NCBI GenBank assembly: GCA_004352715.1
Contig: SCFE01000075.1
Coordinates: 1,907,219 to 1,971,218, forward strand
Reading direction: 5' to 3'
DNA length: 64,000 nt
Source: Hofstenia miamia
Lineage: Eukaryota; Xenacoelomorpha; Acoela
Shown: positions 9,901-23,610 of the stretch, piece by piece
How positions within the stretch are numbered: position 1 is the stretch's first letter
Layout of the letters: each line of letters begins with the position of its first letter
Made by a program: the position numbers and the translations under genes
Notes under the pieces: model-generated
Databases searched by the model: none
What the model was told of the DNA's origin: nothing
The model's input: the letters and a program-made list of their open reading frames with translations, nothing else

Positions 9901-12594
9901 AGAGTAAGCTAACTTAGTAGTGATCACTATTTAAAACACTAATATTTCTTTCCCGCCAAGTCCATTTAGATTGCTATGAACTGTGATTATGATTATATTT
10001 AAAACTTTTGCTGAAAATTAGTTCAATCTTGACAATGTTTCAAAGTTTTCAGAATTGAAATGTGTTCTCTATTTGAATGGAATACAATCATACTATTCAT
10101 TATTAATTTGGATTGCTTCAGTGAATAACACTCCATTTTAAGGGATAGATCTTTGTAGACCCCAGGTTCTCTGGATATAGCAATTCAAATCCATCGCGTC
10201 TACAAATTTTAACATAAAAATTGTTAAGAAATTAATTGCCCCTGCTTTTAGAGAATGAAGTGTTGGTAAGCTTTGAAGTAATATATCTGTCTTATCGCCA
10301 ACATCTTTAAGAAATAGTTGTTGAAAAAACTCATTTCAAGGAAAGAGATTGCAATGCTTTTGAAAACATCATATGATAATGAGCTTTCAGAATACAAAAA
10401 AGAACAAATTTCACGTTCCTCTTCGAAATACTTGACAGACAAAGCTTCGCATCAGCTATGGGTGAAATATTGGAGAAAAATTCTAAAAAACATAATTTTG
10501 AAACTCATTTTCAAATTTAAATCACCTTGCAACACAATTTCATGTTGTCTAAGCTATGACCAATAAAGTATTACAAAAAATTTTAATTTTGGGCTAGCGA
10601 CGTCATTGTGCAATATACTATTGCTAGGTGTATGTTTTGTTTACACTAAACCTCTCTAAGCATCATGAACACAAACATTGTCAAATTTCTAACTTCAAAT
10701 TCCGACTAATAATCCTTCTAGCTTAAATTAATACTAAAAATCGCATTGAATGAGTTAAATAATCACATAACCGATTTTTTAATATTCGTGAATAAATATT
10801 TCATCTACTGGATAGTACTGAAAACGCCATTATTTCTGTTAGGTATATTCCTAACCACACTACAATATTGTTGCAATATATCGCAAAATGATTGCAAAAT
10901 CTAATGTACATATATGAATTTTCAAAATGCTCCACATTCAATACATATACACTAAGTTGAAGGAGATTTTTCAGTTTTAGAATTCTTCAATAGCGTTAAG
11001 TGCTTAAATATTTTATCAGAAAGAATATGTGCAAAATGTCTGATGTTAAATTAGGAATTTGTCGCGAAGTTGTTCTGCGCAGGCAGTAGAAAAACGTTGA
11101 ATTTAACATTTTCCTAAACTATCTATTGAAAAATGGCGCAGCTCTAGTCGAATCTTGAAAAATATTATTTATTTAAATGGCAATTAAATTGTATCTATTT
11201 TATATATCTCGTTAATAAATAATGACTTAGATGTATTTATTAAATTGATAGTTTGCAAGAATATATTTTTTATCTTCTTTGAATACAGTTCAATTGTTAA
11301 TCGATGAATTTAATTGCCTTCAACCCAAGAATTCCCCATGGAGCTACAACCCTTGCGCTTTCTTGGTAACTGCGCAACAGGTGATAAGATTTTTATTGTT
11401 TGCGATTTCTCGTCAGCGCCTGACAAATGTTATACCTAACATAAATTTTTATGGAAACTCTTCATTATTTAATATATGTATATCAAGATTTCACACTAGT
11501 TTTGGATAAATATTCATGTTAATATTATTGTTACATATATTGAAAAGACAACAATAAATGAAATTTTCAACCTAAGGTTTTTAGTGAATTCTTGAAAGAC
11601 GTTGATCGGAACCGATGTTCTTAAATATTAATTTCAAAATTTTGAATATGTTCGTAAATTTTCCACAGAATTTCAAGAAACTATCAGCGTTGTTGCTCAA
11701 CCCGGGGACCCATGCGACCCGGATAAGATTGACCGGTGACAAAATGTATTAAGTTTAATAATTTAACCCCATTCTATTTCTGACAAAAATTCGGGCATAG
11801 ATTTAAATTTGAAACATCGAAGAATTAATATTAATTTAATATTAACCAATTGCAAAATATGGACTTGCATATAATCAAAATCAAATCAGAATCCGAATCT
11901 AAGTGGGATTCTGATACAAATCTTGCTACAGTCGTGACTTACTAGTAGGTCATGGTATAGTACAGTGGTGGATCTAAAACATTCTGATGGGCTACTGAAA
12001 ATTTTTAAGCAAAAAATATTTCGGCAGATAAAACTTTGTGTGAAATACTTAAATCACAATTCTTTGTTGAACTCTTCTATTGTAGAGTAAGCATGTAAAA
12101 TTATTTAATATTTCAAATTCGTTTTTCAAACGTACCTATTAGCAGTGTATGTTTTACAATTGAAGTTATTACGTAAACCAATTTATATTCTGGATTCAAA
12201 ATCGGATTTCAATGCGAAATAAACAAGGGAATTCGGAGAACCATATTACAGAAGCAAACAAAAATCAGCATTAAAAACTTCTGAAATTCAATGGTTACTG
12301 AGGTTAGCTCCTTTGTGTAATTTTTTCAATTATTTGATTTACATGAATGTGACCTGGTGAACCAGTCTAGTACACCCGAAAGCCTTAAAGAAAAATTGAC
12401 CCGATGACCAGGCGCACCTGCCAACAAATCACTGACCAGGCGAATCGGTGACCCAGTTGCAACTCTGGTAGCAATATACATTCATCTAGATATTCATGTC
12501 TAATCGTGGCACGTGTGTTAGCAATTTTATGTATGTGGAGTTAAACATTCATAATATTCAAATATAATAAACCGGTAAAATGATGTTGCCTTAG
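6954..12594 (+). other. Exchanger intron, 5641 bases
   Basis: Mostly plain AT-rich sequence without recognisable coding content. The last 0.9 kb contains a candidate inverted-repeat element (11685-12467). Confidence 0.85.
11685..12467. mobile_element. Candidate non-autonomous DNA transposon with CAG...CTG ends
   Basis: Both ends are unusually GC-rich and roughly complementary. The left end is CAGCGTTGTTGCTCAACCCG; the right end, reverse-complemented, is CAGAGTTGCAACTGGGTCAC. The interior is AT-rich with no transposase. The 8 bases outside the two ends agree at 5 of 8 positions, compatible with an old hAT-type target duplication. The element was found by eye and its ends are uncertain. Confidence 0.5.
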
Positions 12595-12839
12595 GAATCG
12601 GTTGGAGATTCAAAATGGCGAGAAGTAGAAGTTCGAGTTTGGAATGATACTGTCGCAAATCTTACACTAATGGCCTTGGGGTCTTCAGCTCCAGAAATTC
12701 TTTTAAGCCTTATAGAAATAGTTGGAAACAAAATGAAAAACGGAGAACTAGGTCCAAGTACAATTGTTGGATCAGCGGCATTCAACCTGCTCGTTATCAC
12801 AGCTGTATGCATCATTGCACTACCCAAAGATGCAACAAG
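12595..12839 (+). CDS. NCX: NCX exon: TM2-TM3 with alpha-1 repeat
   Basis: Acceptor TTAG and donor GT (12840-12841); 81 codons plus 2 bases. It contains VRVWNDTVANLTLMALGSSA followed by PEILLSLIE, then LGPSTIVGSAAFN. These are the alpha-1 repeat signatures of NCX: GSSAPE carries the glutamate that coordinates Na+ and Ca2+ in the family, and GPSTIVGSAAFN is the second half. All these residues are intact. This is the best-conserved exon in the window. Confidence 0.97.
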
Positions 12840-12853
12840 GTAAAACTACTTAG

Positions 12854-12900
<47 letters not shown>

Positions 12901-13803
12901 TTTTATTATAAATTTCTAGTCTCGAAAAGTCTTATTTAAAATACAATCTTTAGATTTCGGATTTGTAATTCCAACTTTGGAATACCATCAATATTGATCA
13001 TATCATATCGTTTTTTCAATAATTTTTTATCAATTTCCTGATTAGAAAGGCTTAACTCAGGACGGATAATAACGTTGAATTGTGAATTTACATCAAAAAT
13101 TTCTTATAAGTTATATTATTTCTAAATGCATTGCTTTGAAGTTTATCTATTGCTCCATTGATTCTTTCTGAGCACTGTTCGCAACAACAAATTACATTTT
13201 TCGCAATGGCTATATTTGACTGCCTAAATAATGTATTCGTTTTGAAGATGAAGTCTACCGCTGGCCTGAGTAACCATTTTAGGCATCCACATTGTAATGA
13301 TTCAAAATTTTATCCAGCAATAGCTTAGTAAAATGAGGCCTCTGAAGCACATTAAAATCAAAATTAAGTAGTATTGTATAAGTTTTTACTTTGTAGCAAA
13401 AAATATGTTTTTCTAGGAAAAAATAATGGCAATCATATTTTTGTTAACATTTAATTAAATAATAGTGTCATGTGACTAAATGGAATGTATTTCTTGTGCT
13501 TTCAGTTTTTTTTCTACTCAGCAGTATTAATTAAAAAACATTCTATATACTTAATGGTATTGTGTATTATGGCTAACAAAAGTTGCATCAAGTCCTAGAA
13601 ACAATGTGATTGCAACACAAAAAATGCAGAATACATAGATTGCAATGCAATATAATACTGCAATATATTGCAATGTAAGGCCATATTTTGATTTATTAAG
13701 AACTTCCTGTTTTAACGCTATAAACTCAATTTTTTGCTCATGTAGGAAATTTCAAACTTATTGCAAACTATGTTTGACATTAGTTTCAACCGAAATATGC
13801 AGT

Positions 13804-13856
<53 letters not shown>

Positions 13857-14745
13857 AATAAATATATATATATATATGTTTATTGTGTTTATATGTCTAA
13901 ATGAATTCTTCAAAGGCTTTAAATTTTTTAAAATATTTTCAAAATGACAATAGAGTTGCAAAAATAAGCATTTACCATTATTAATGGAATTGCACTAAGC
14001 AGCGAATTTTTAATAATATATTAAAAAAGCTTAGAAATCCGTTAACAAACATCGCTAAAGCAAGTAGCTTTTAGCAGAAACCTAAAACAGTTTTTAAAAT
14101 ACACTACCAAATAAATTTGACAATAAATTGGCCCCAGGCATTTCGTGCATTGTTCTTATCTGCAGTTCTTTTAAAAGTAAAGTTTGAATTTTTCTTGTCA
14201 AATTACAAACTTTTTTCGTGACCAGTTTTCTTCATAAAACTGCGTGAAATTTACCTGGAAATTTGCTATTGGTGATGTAAGCGATTTATTAATCTAAAAA
14301 CTATTATTAAATTATTATGAAATTAGAAACACCAAAATTTATCGAGTTGAAATATATAGCTTTTCAATTATTGGAAACACAGTGTAAATAGGTTTTAGTT
14401 AAAGTTAGAAGAACATTTCAAACTATATGGTTTTGTAAAATTATTTGATTGCAGTCTTAAGCTTGTTATTATATGCTTACTTTTAAGTAAAATAAAATTC
14501 TAGCAAGACTAGTTTTTTCCAAATACGGTTTAGCCTAATGATAATATATATATATATATATTTCCTAAATGAGTCTAAGATGTTCCTTAGCAGCTTAATG
14601 ATAGATGTAGCTCATAAATATGATATGGAGAGTGATTTCAGTATACTTCCAGGAGCGCTGCACCTGTATTAGCAACATTCAAGATTTTGAATGTTTAGTC
14701 TACTTTAGAAAAAATGCTTTAAGTGCTTTTACTGTCTAAATTTAG
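12840..14745 (+). other. Exchanger intron, 1906 bases
   Basis: TA microsatellites at about 12858-12898, 13806-13878 and 14544-14562; the rest is plain AT-rich DNA. Confidence 0.9.
13806..13878. repeat. Long (TA)n microsatellite
   Basis: About 70 bases of TA repeats with two short TTTA/AAAT interruptions. It is the longest such tract in the window and can fold on itself. Confidence 0.95.
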
Positions 14746-14845
14746 AACTATTAAAGAAGTCAACGTTTTCATATTGACCTCTTTCTTCTCTGTCATGGCG
14801 TACGTTTGGTTATTCTTCATATTGAAAGTGTCTTCAAAGAATGAG
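14746..14845 (+). CDS. NCX: NCX exon: TM4
   Basis: One base completes the arginine codon carried from the previous exon (AG|A), then 33 codons: TIKEVNVFILTSFFSVMAYV followed by WLFFILKVSSKNE. This aligns with the family segment RKIKHLRVFFVTAAWSIFAY..WLY. One hydrophobic membrane span. Donor GT is at 14846-14847, phase 0. Confidence 0.92.
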
Positions 14846-17800
14846 GTATTATCTTTAAGTGGGAGTCACTTTGTCTTGAAATGGAATTGATTTTAAATTA
14901 GGCCTTAAACGAAAGTACACCTCTTTCTAAATTCTCCACAATTTGTTGTTCATTTTTACTGAAATCTTAAAATATATAATATCTTTTAACTTCTTTACAA
15001 TTCTATCACAATAAACTATGCTGATTGTATATTAATACAATAAGTTATTGAAAAACACAAACCTCATTTAGTTAGCACTTATTAAATATTATGTTTCTGT
15101 TGATTGAACTTTAATGTATGTATTGTTGCCTCATATGTAAATGAAAAAATTCCAATTTTTATATAAATTCTGTGAAAAGCAAAACTATAAGTTTGTCATA
15201 AATAATGGCAACTTTAATCACCAGCTTAGAACAAATTGTAAACATGAGATGGGTTTCAAACCAAAGATTACATTCCCTTAAACTTCTCGGTGGAACTCTC
15301 AGGCTCGTATATGCAGCATAGATTGGCCACAAAAGTTAATTCTGAAAAAAAGTCCCTATTTTTGCTTAAAATATGAACATTTACTAATTTTTTCTTTAGA
15401 AAATTACATATTGCAGTGTCCTCTCCTGATGTTATGAAAATTGCTGGACTTCATGTAATATGGGAAAATTTGAAGTGCTGCTAATATAAATTTTGAGTAA
15501 ATCTCTAAAATAATTGTTTAATTTAAACATAAAATATTATTTAATATTTTTTTTCGGGAAATATTTATGCATAATTTAACAAACATTTAATCCGATTTCA
15601 CATTATTTGCAGTTTTTCATAACAATGAATATGACCTTACTGTATATAATTTGATTGGAAAAAAATTTTGTTATGACCGTTCCAAGAAAAAGAAATAAGG
15701 TTTTTACTGCCCACGCTAGCATTGCACAATCCTGTAAGTTCATAGCCTCAGTTATCCAAATCCTATCGAGTGGTAAAGGGTACTAGTGTAAATTATAAAT
15801 TATTGCATTAAGGATCTTCATAGTTAATTCATAGACTCATTTCCTGACAGTTTGTTTCAAGTGTTTCATAATAGAAAAACTTTTCGTGCAATAAACAATA
15901 GAATCTTATTTGGAAAACTAAATCACTAAATTGATTTCAGATATTTGTATTTACTAGGTCAAGCTAAAAGCTTTCGCTGTATCTGCTTAGTCAGCTTACT
16001 TAATGAGATGCTAAGTAAATAACCAAGAAACATTTCAATAAAAATTTTATTTTTGAAATGTGGGCAAATACCAAGAGTATGATTTTAAAACTTGCATTTT
16101 CTGAACAATACTGGTAATATATTTACTATAAATATCTCTTTTAAAGAATTTCTTGATCTAGTATTGAAGAAGTATGAAATTCTCCTAATGCTCCTAAAAA
16201 AATAGTTGCGGGAATCTTACATCTAAGAAAATGTACTTTGAAGTAGTTTTAAATTTTAATAGCCATTCTTTTGCTGCTTTAACGGGTGTGTAAAATCAAT
16301 TCTTTATGCTTAGATTTAGCTATAAATTATTTATTAACTGCACCATATTTCAAGCAAATTAGTTAAATAATTTGTTTCCAATCCTCTATAAATTATTTAA
16401 GTTAGGTATTTTTACAACCAAGGAAAGTTTGTTTCCAACAATTTTTACTGTAGGTAACTAACAATGCACCTTTTTGTGTTGAAGCTGGCCAATTACAACT
16501 TTCATGTATGTCAACTGAACATTGATGTTTAAAACACTTTCAATGTTTTCTCAAAGAGTCAATGCAATTGATGTAACTTAGGGTCTCTCGACTTTAGATA
16601 TTTTGCAATTATTTTGCATGGGCCATGTAAACGTTATTGTGAAAGGGTATATATAATTCATGGATAATATTGTGCATAAAAAATTTAAATAATTTGTTTT
16701 CTTAATTGGAGAATGTGTGTCTCAGGCGTGTATTTTAAAATATTCAATAATGCAGTTATTATTTCTTTTCCTTTTTGGCGTTGGTGCTGTGCCTAGAGCT
16801 CCAAGCACTACCTGTACTACTTTGACTTTATTCAACTTGCACAATTTCTCTATTTCCTCTGCCAACTCCCTGTATTTATTAATCTAATGTTTCTCTTTGC
16901 GTCCTGCAATTCGGTCCTCGGTATGTCTATCAAAATTCCTATTCATTCATCTTTATCTACCACTCCTATATCTTCCTTCCTTGCTTCTATCACCTTGCTA
17001 GTCTGTATTTTGAAGGTTTTCTAACCTTCTCATTCCTTGTGTTGTTCTGTAGGTTCATGCTCAAACCAATTATCTTCTGCTTCTAACCCATGATATCTAC
17101 TCAAACTCCAATATACCATATGTTTCACTTTATCATGATTGAACTTATACTCTTTCTGCGCCAACTACTCACACCCTGCAATCATATGATTTACTGACTC
17201 CGACACGCTCCTACATATCCTTCATTCGTCACTTAACTTTTGCTATTCTGTCTATGAGCTCCTTCACCCAGTTTGTCCTGACTGCTTGCTCTTGTGCAGC
17301 CATTATCAATGCTTCTGTTTCTCTCTTCAGTCCTGCCCTCATTAGCTACTTTTTGCTCTTTTCTCTTTCAGAGTTTTCAGGATTTCTTCAGTATTTTCCA
17401 TCCTAGACCTTGTTTCTTTTTTTGTCTCTTTCTACTTCTATTCTATTCTTGTATGCTTTCTTTTCTTCACCATCTGCTTTATCTTCTTTCACCTCATACT
17501 GACCTCCAGCAGTGATTATTCGGTTATTTTGCTACATTTTGCTTTAGTCCTAGTGCTTCTGCTTCCATAGTTTCAGCCTGTACCACATCTATCTCAGTTG
17601 TCATTTTCCCATCTCTCTCTTTAGGAATCCAATCCACTTCCGTAAAACTGTATTGGCCCCTAGTGTCTTGTCATATGCATTAATGCAGTCTATCAACTTC
17701 ATTGATATTCTGTGTCAGGAATATCCTTCTTTATACCATCTCTAATTCTCCTGCTAGTCTCAAATTAACACTTAAAACTTATTATTATTATTCTTCTTCT

Positions 17801-19253
17801 TTTTAGGATTTCTTATAATTTCACTCAAAGCAGTGGTTATCAAGATTTAGCCAATTAGTCCCCTAAGCCTTAACTATATGCCTATTTAAAGTGTACATAT
17901 TTAATATGAGTTGTAAGGAATTTTAAAGTTGAGGAGACTTTGAAAAGAAGTTGTTCTATATTCTATAAACTAAATGAAATCTCATTTTAATAAATTTATA
18001 TGACGAATATTTCCGCTACTTCAACTGTTGTTCTCCACCCAATGTTTGTCCATAATTAAAGTTCTACAGCAGGCATATTTAAACTATCTCAAAATTACAA
18101 GTTATTATTTAAAAAAACAAAATTTACTGACGCAATTCAGAAATTTTTTAAGAAACAATGTGCCTTTGAAGTCTAAGCCCAGCGTCTAGACTGATAATAA
18201 TTTCCTAAGCACACAGAAACAAATTTGCTTTTAAAATTGATAATCATGCTTCTAAAAAACTTAATCAGAAATTTAGACATTTCCTTCTTTTCAATTAAAA
18301 ATACTAAATTTTCTAATTTTTTATTTAGCATACGCAATCGACTGCATTATTGCTAATATTAATGATTTTCAAATTCACATTTTATAAAGAAATTCATCAG
18401 TTTTAAGCAATTTTGTATGGGCTGAAAGTTTTGCGCTTTATATGTAATTGTATTATTCAAATGATAGATATGCACTTTAAATCGTCGTCTTTTTAATAAC
18501 CTGACAGATAGGAAAAAAATCGAAACTGATTTACCAAATTTAATAATAACTTTTAGACATTTTTAATTAAGTATTACCCGATAGTTGAGAATTTTTTCTC
18601 AATTAATCCAATACAAATAATTCAAAGCGAGTGCAAGAATTTCGTCCCAATTAATAATTTTAGAGGCTAGATTTTTTGTGTAACTTGCTAAGAAATCAAC
18701 TGATATGTATTTTTTTGCAAATAAACGATATCACTTATCGCCATATTTTATTTAACTCTCTTCTGCATATTTTTTATGCATATTTGTCACTGGTCATGCA
18801 GAAGACGATTAAAGAAAATTCATAATTCATCAAATTTTCAAAAAAAATACGTTAAAATTAATCGTTTTATAACAAATCGTTGTTTGCGATTGCGAAACTG
18901 AAAAATCGTACGAAATGTTAAACAATCATCGATAATCGACCGATACGAAGACTCTAGTCATTATTAGATAATAATTATAGAATTCGTGTCATATTGCATG
19001 CTAAGTCAACGTCATCAACATCATCATCACTTAAACATAAACAGACTTTGGTCTTAATTTAGTAATTTTACAAACAATTGTTAATATGTATGCAAAATAC
19101 TAAATCATGATAATAAAATATATACATAACGCTTTTCAACTTTCATTTCATAAATGAATGACCTAAAAACCTGTTTATGCATACAGTTGCATTTATATTT
19201 GAAAATTGTTGCAAACACGTGTTCTTACTGAATCGGTTTATGTTTATGTTTAG
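14846..19253 (+). other. Exchanger intron, 4408 bases
   Basis: Contains the antisense non-LTR retrotransposon fragment at 16765-17780. No other recognisable feature. Confidence 0.85.
16765..17780 (-). pseudogene. Non-LTR retrotransposon 3' fragment (C-terminal part of an endonuclease/RT protein)
   Basis: The plus strand looks pyrimidine-rich and unlike its surroundings because it is the antisense of a degraded lysine/glutamate-rich protein. On the minus strand one reads YDKTLGANTVLRKWIGFLK, then RETEALIMAAQEQAVRTNW (about 17350-17270), and near the end YRELAEEIEKLCKLNKVKV followed by VQVVLGALGTA (about 16870-16790). These correspond to the C-terminal region of a non-LTR element family widespread in invertebrates (kRETEgLI.AAQ.QAlRTNwiK ... 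W......V.PvvvGALG). Many stops and frame changes show it is dead. The RT core is absent. Confidence 0.75.
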
Positions 19254-19389
19254 GTGAAACTTTGGGAAGCTGTAATAACACTGATGTTGTTTCCAGTTTT
19301 GGTGCTTCTGGCATACGTTCTTGACAAAGGAATTTGCAAAAAGAAACGAGTTGCAGACTTATCAGTAGAAGACCCTGCTTTGACAATCA
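19254..19389 (+). CDS. NCX: NCX exon: TM5 and start of the cytosolic loop
   Basis: Acceptor TTTAG; it reads VKLWEAVITLMLFPVLVLLA, YVLDKGICKKKRV and ADLSVEDPALTI. It matches VEVWEGLLTFFFFP....FAW.AD in NCX. The basic patch CKKKR sits where vertebrate NCX1 has the autoinhibitory XIP segment but is much shorter. Donor GT at 19390-19391 (A|GTAGGA) is chosen because its one-base overhang joins in frame to the next exon. Confidence 0.88.
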
Positions 19390-21320
19390 GTAGGATTCTT
19401 CGATTTTATTAGTGTCTAAACTGAGATTTCAAAACACATAAGAATTGTATTTAAGGGGTTTCTAATCTTGTTGCTTAAAAATTTAATGAGTTCTGATATG
19501 AATAGCTTACATTTAGCTCATTTTTTTAAATAGTTTCTTCTGCTCAGTAGAGTATTTGCATATGTCTATGAATCTAAAAATATCCATTGGCTAGTGAATT
19601 TCTATTTTTTCGAATTTGTTAGATATCGATTGCATTAACCTGCTAAATATTGTTCTCTTCCATTTAGACTAAGTCTCGAAGGCGTTTTTATCTAAAATGG
19701 CATTGCAACTGTAAGGCATAAAACAATTACTCTTCTGCCTCACTATTTTAAGAAATACTTTATTGCATTCAAATTAATAATGCATTACATGCCTATATAT
19801 ACTAGTGAAGTGCGGGATGCTACTCGGTACGGGTGGGTGGGCATATATTTTATGTTGTACCGGAGAGTACGGGTAAGCTTTACCATTTCACATTATGTAT
19901 ACATTATGATTTTTTTCAAAATTATAATTTTATTATAAAATATTTAAAAATTTAACATATAAAGAAGGCTTGTTTGCAATATTTAGAGTATAACTTAATA
20001 GAAGTGAATCGCTATACACGAAAGTTTGTGAAGAGTGAAAACAAATTGAAATGCAATTTGAAACATATAAAATAATTTCCCAATTACGAAAGGAAGTTGA
20101 TAATGGACTTTATATAGCACTCTAAGATTACTATAAATGTAAAAAGATATTATGATGATTTCTATTATAGTGAAATAATATTTTCTCGATGAAATGTTTT
20201 AGACATGTACAAAGTGAGCAAAAGTTTAGAATATAGTCACACACAGCTAGACAATTATTTATAATAATTTACATCAGCTAAGACAAGATTATCAAAGTTC
20301 TAACAAATTTGAAACTAGAACTATGCTTAGCCAACTAAGCAATAAATTTTCCAGCGTAAATAGTTGCAGACCTCTCACCATTGGCATATTTGTATTAATT
20401 CATAAATAAAATGTAAATTTGTTTATCAAAATATGATTAAGTATTGAATTTTAACACATTTAAAACTCCTTGGAAAGCAAATGCTTTGTGAATATACATA
20501 ATAAGATTGTTTAAAATTTAGAGGAGAAAACTTTTAAGCACGCTTTTTTACTTTTTAGTGATGATAAATGTGCAACAATATAAATTTAATGGTATAAAAT
20601 TTCTCACAGAACAATTTTACTAAATACATTTTAGAACTTTTCACCTTTCAAGTGCTTTTCTCTGGATTCGTTATTTTCAAGAACTTAGATAGTTTCAACA
20701 GAAAATGAAAAGTTATCTTTCAGTTAATTTTCTTTAAGCGAAGCAATATCAATTTCAAGCATGAATGTAATTAATGATCAGTATTCAAAACTGTACTTTG
20801 TTTGGTTTCAAAGCATTTTAGTGTTTAAATTTGATTATTTGTTCCTTTCCCGAACGTTGAACTCGTTTCATGCTAAGCATCCAAAAACAATTCTAAGACC
20901 ATTGTGCATAATAGGTTTTGTTTTTCCTATTGTGTGGATTCCTTAGAGAATAAAAGGTATTTTTTTCATTTTCTAAATGGTGCATTTGCAAATTGTGAAC
21001 TACTTATTCTAAAGCTCCGCATGTTCAATCAAATTATATTTAAATCTGAAATATCAGCGCAAAAAGTGTGATATGGCAGCATAAATGTCATTAAATTGCA
21101 GCATGGCTAGTTCCTAGTTATAAGCAATGCATTACCTCAGTAAAATATATGAATAAACCTCAGCAGTTGGTTCTTATCCGCAAAACATTATTATTGTCTA
21201 TATTTTATTAGCATTTACATCCATTTTAAAAGAAGTAGTACATCTAAGTATTTAAAAAGCTTTAAAGTATGCTTTAGCAATGTATATATATATATATATA
21301 TATTTATTTATTTATTTATG

Positions 21321-21847
21321 CGGACGCTAAGTATAAATCACCAAATATATACGGGCGCTCTAGTAAAGGCTGTCAAATATATAATATATATGAGCGCTAA
21401 GTAAGCACGTAGTTACTGACACTGATGAAAAACTGGCCAGAGTCAGACATATTCCGGCTGAAATCGGCATCTTTTAAATGACCGGAAGCGGACCTCATTT
21501 TCTCTGGGAAGAATTGCTAATATCGACTTGAAAAAAATATCAGATATTGAACAACCCCCAAATTTTTAAAAATGTGAAAATTTGATCTAAAACGCATTCA
21601 TGATTGTTGAAATGGCAATAAATTTTTCAACTATATTTTTCATTTTTTCATTTTTTTTATTTGTTGGGAATTGCTCTCCTTGAGCCCAAATTTGGTGTGT
21701 GGCTATTAAATGAACCCTAAGGCTATCGTGCATAATCAATTTGTGATTTTTTTGACGCTAACCGGCCGAAATGCTTGCGGGCGCTACGTATCGGGAAAAT
21801 CAGTTTTCGCGGGTGTTCAGTATAAAACCCGTAGTACTTAGCGCCTG
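21321..21847. mobile_element. MITE-like element inserted between TA microsatellites
   Basis: The ends match as inverted repeats: left CGGACGCTAAGTA (21321-21333), right TACTTAGCGCCTG (21835-21847), whose complement CAGGCGCTAAGTA agrees at 11 of 13 bases. The core motif GCGCTAAGTA recurs inside (about 21392), with variants at about 21351 and 21779, as expected for subterminal repeats. TA tracts flank both sides (21283-21302 and 21848-21872). No coding potential. Confidence 0.6.
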
Positions 21848-22514
21848 TATATATATATATATATATATATATGGGTCATTATTTATATAATGAAGTTTGC
21901 TTGTCCCTTTCGTTACGTTAACATTGAATGTCTGTAGATTTACATTTATGCAAAGAAAACCATTATTAGTGCATGATTCTATATATATATATATATATGT
22001 ATATATAGAACTTTGTTGTACTTCTATTTAATTATTTATACTGGATAAAGTATCAATGTAGGTATGAGAATCAAATGTCTTTTGCCAATATTTTTGTTTA
22101 TGCTTCAGATGGTAATATAACTTCTATAAATTCTTTAGGTAATGATTAATTATTTGCTATCTAATATAATACAATGGATATTAATGTCTTTTATTTTGTA
22201 CTTGTTGTACTAAACTCGGTATAAACTAATGGTTTTTCTTTTGAAGTGTTTTGAATCTAGTAATTGGAAAGGACTTTATCCTTAATCTAGTCTATTTATT
22301 TTACACTTAAAATAAAATTCCTCTTCTGAACAAAAATTTTCATTAGAAAAACAGAATCAAAAAATGTAATTGAATAATTAACCAAAATTTTGTAAATTGC
22401 GTTGTTATAAAATTCATATTGAATAGAAAACATGAATGATTCAATAGCATTACGAATGTAATGGTTTATTGCTCCTGTCACCCCTTTTTTTCATTTATCC
22501 ATACAAATACATGT

Positions 22515-22532
22515 GCATATGCATGCATATGC
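22515..22532. repeat. Perfect 18-base palindrome GCATATGCATGCATATGC
   Basis: Self-complementary along its whole length, with overlapping ATGCATAT-type octamers. It could be a POU/octamer-like dimer site or a chance alternating purine/pyrimidine tract; nothing around it decides. Confidence 0.6.
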
Positions 22533-23526
22533 ATATATGTTTTTTATGTATACCGTACGCGTATTTATAAAGAGCTTACATAAGTGACTAGGTTTCAAAC
22601 ATTTTTGCACTCAAACAAATATTTTGTCTAATATTCCATTTGACCATTGATCAATGAAGCCTCAAGAGCTTACTACAATGATGATGAAGAAAATTTACAA
22701 TGAAATGACGTAGGCAAAACATGAAATTAAAAAAAGTTGTCCGAAAAACTTTCGAAGAATGTGACAATATTCACCATCATCTTCAAAGAATCCATGATTC
22801 AACATGTTAAAGATTTTCATTATATGTTATAACCCTGATTGAACTGACAATTTGAGTGAAGTAATATTGTTAACAATAAATCACAGTAAATCCAAATCCT
22901 ATGGATGAATTGTGCCAAATTTTCAAATATACTGATTTGAAATTACTATATTTAACTTAAAAGCATTTCAAAAATGTTATGATATTTATTGCATATCAAA
23001 TCGAAATAGATCCAAGGTCATAAACCAGTCCACACCTTTTAGTTTCTTACTGACATTAACTTAGTTAGAAAATTAGTACGACGGGGCTATTTGCCATAAT
23101 GTAAATTCAATTGTAAGTGGAAGGTTTTGTTTGATAGCCTTTCATGTAAGCGACTAGCTCTTAATTAATACAAATGTTATATTCGTTACACTTGACGATG
23201 ATGCTGAGATTTAATCCCATTCTTTTGTTTCTGTTTAGCCATTGCCACCAGTTTTCTTTAATAAAATATTGTATTTGTTTTATTGAAGCCACTTGAATGA
23301 TGAAATGTATATATGCTTCAACAATCAATTGTTAATTAAATTAATTTTCCTTTTCAAATGCGTTGCAATGATATATTAATTACAATTTGAATGCACTAAA
23401 ATTCTTATAAATGTCAGCCTAGATCTAATTTTCTATATGATATCTATCATTTTGCCTTCCTTATTGATAGATTTATATTAAAAAATCAAACTTTAAAAAC
23501 ATTATCTACATTGTTCCCTTATTTAG

Positions 23527-23610
23527 ATGGTGATCAGTTAGATTTGGCCAGCTCAAGAAATTCAGGACATGTAGACAAAACACAAGTGGCAAAGATTTTA
23601 CAATCAATTG
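23527..23610 (+). CDS. NCX: NCX exon: cytosolic loop, small
   Basis: Acceptor ATTTAG. With the carried A it reads NGDQLDLASSRNSGHVDKTQ followed by VAKILQSI, and passes a G to the next exon. It lies in the variable linker between TM5 and CBD1, so similarity is weak. Support is the phase fit on both sides, good splice sites and the polar composition. A non-LTR relic begins about 90 bases after it. Confidence 0.75.

Larger units (their letters stand above)
19390..23526 (+). other. Exchanger intron, 4137 bases
   Basis: Holds the MITE-like element at 21321-21847 between TA tracts, a TA tract at about 21980-22007, and an 18-base palindrome at 22515-22532. The rest is plain. Confidence 0.85.

Noticed and set aside
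12591-12827. 78-codon minus-strand frame
   Set aside because: Antisense shadow of the NCX alpha-1 exon, whose sense translation matches the family residue by residue.
17294-17515. 73-codon plus-strand frame rich in F, L and S
   Set aside because: Antisense of the non-LTR retrotransposon fragment; the lysine/glutamate-rich minus strand explains it.
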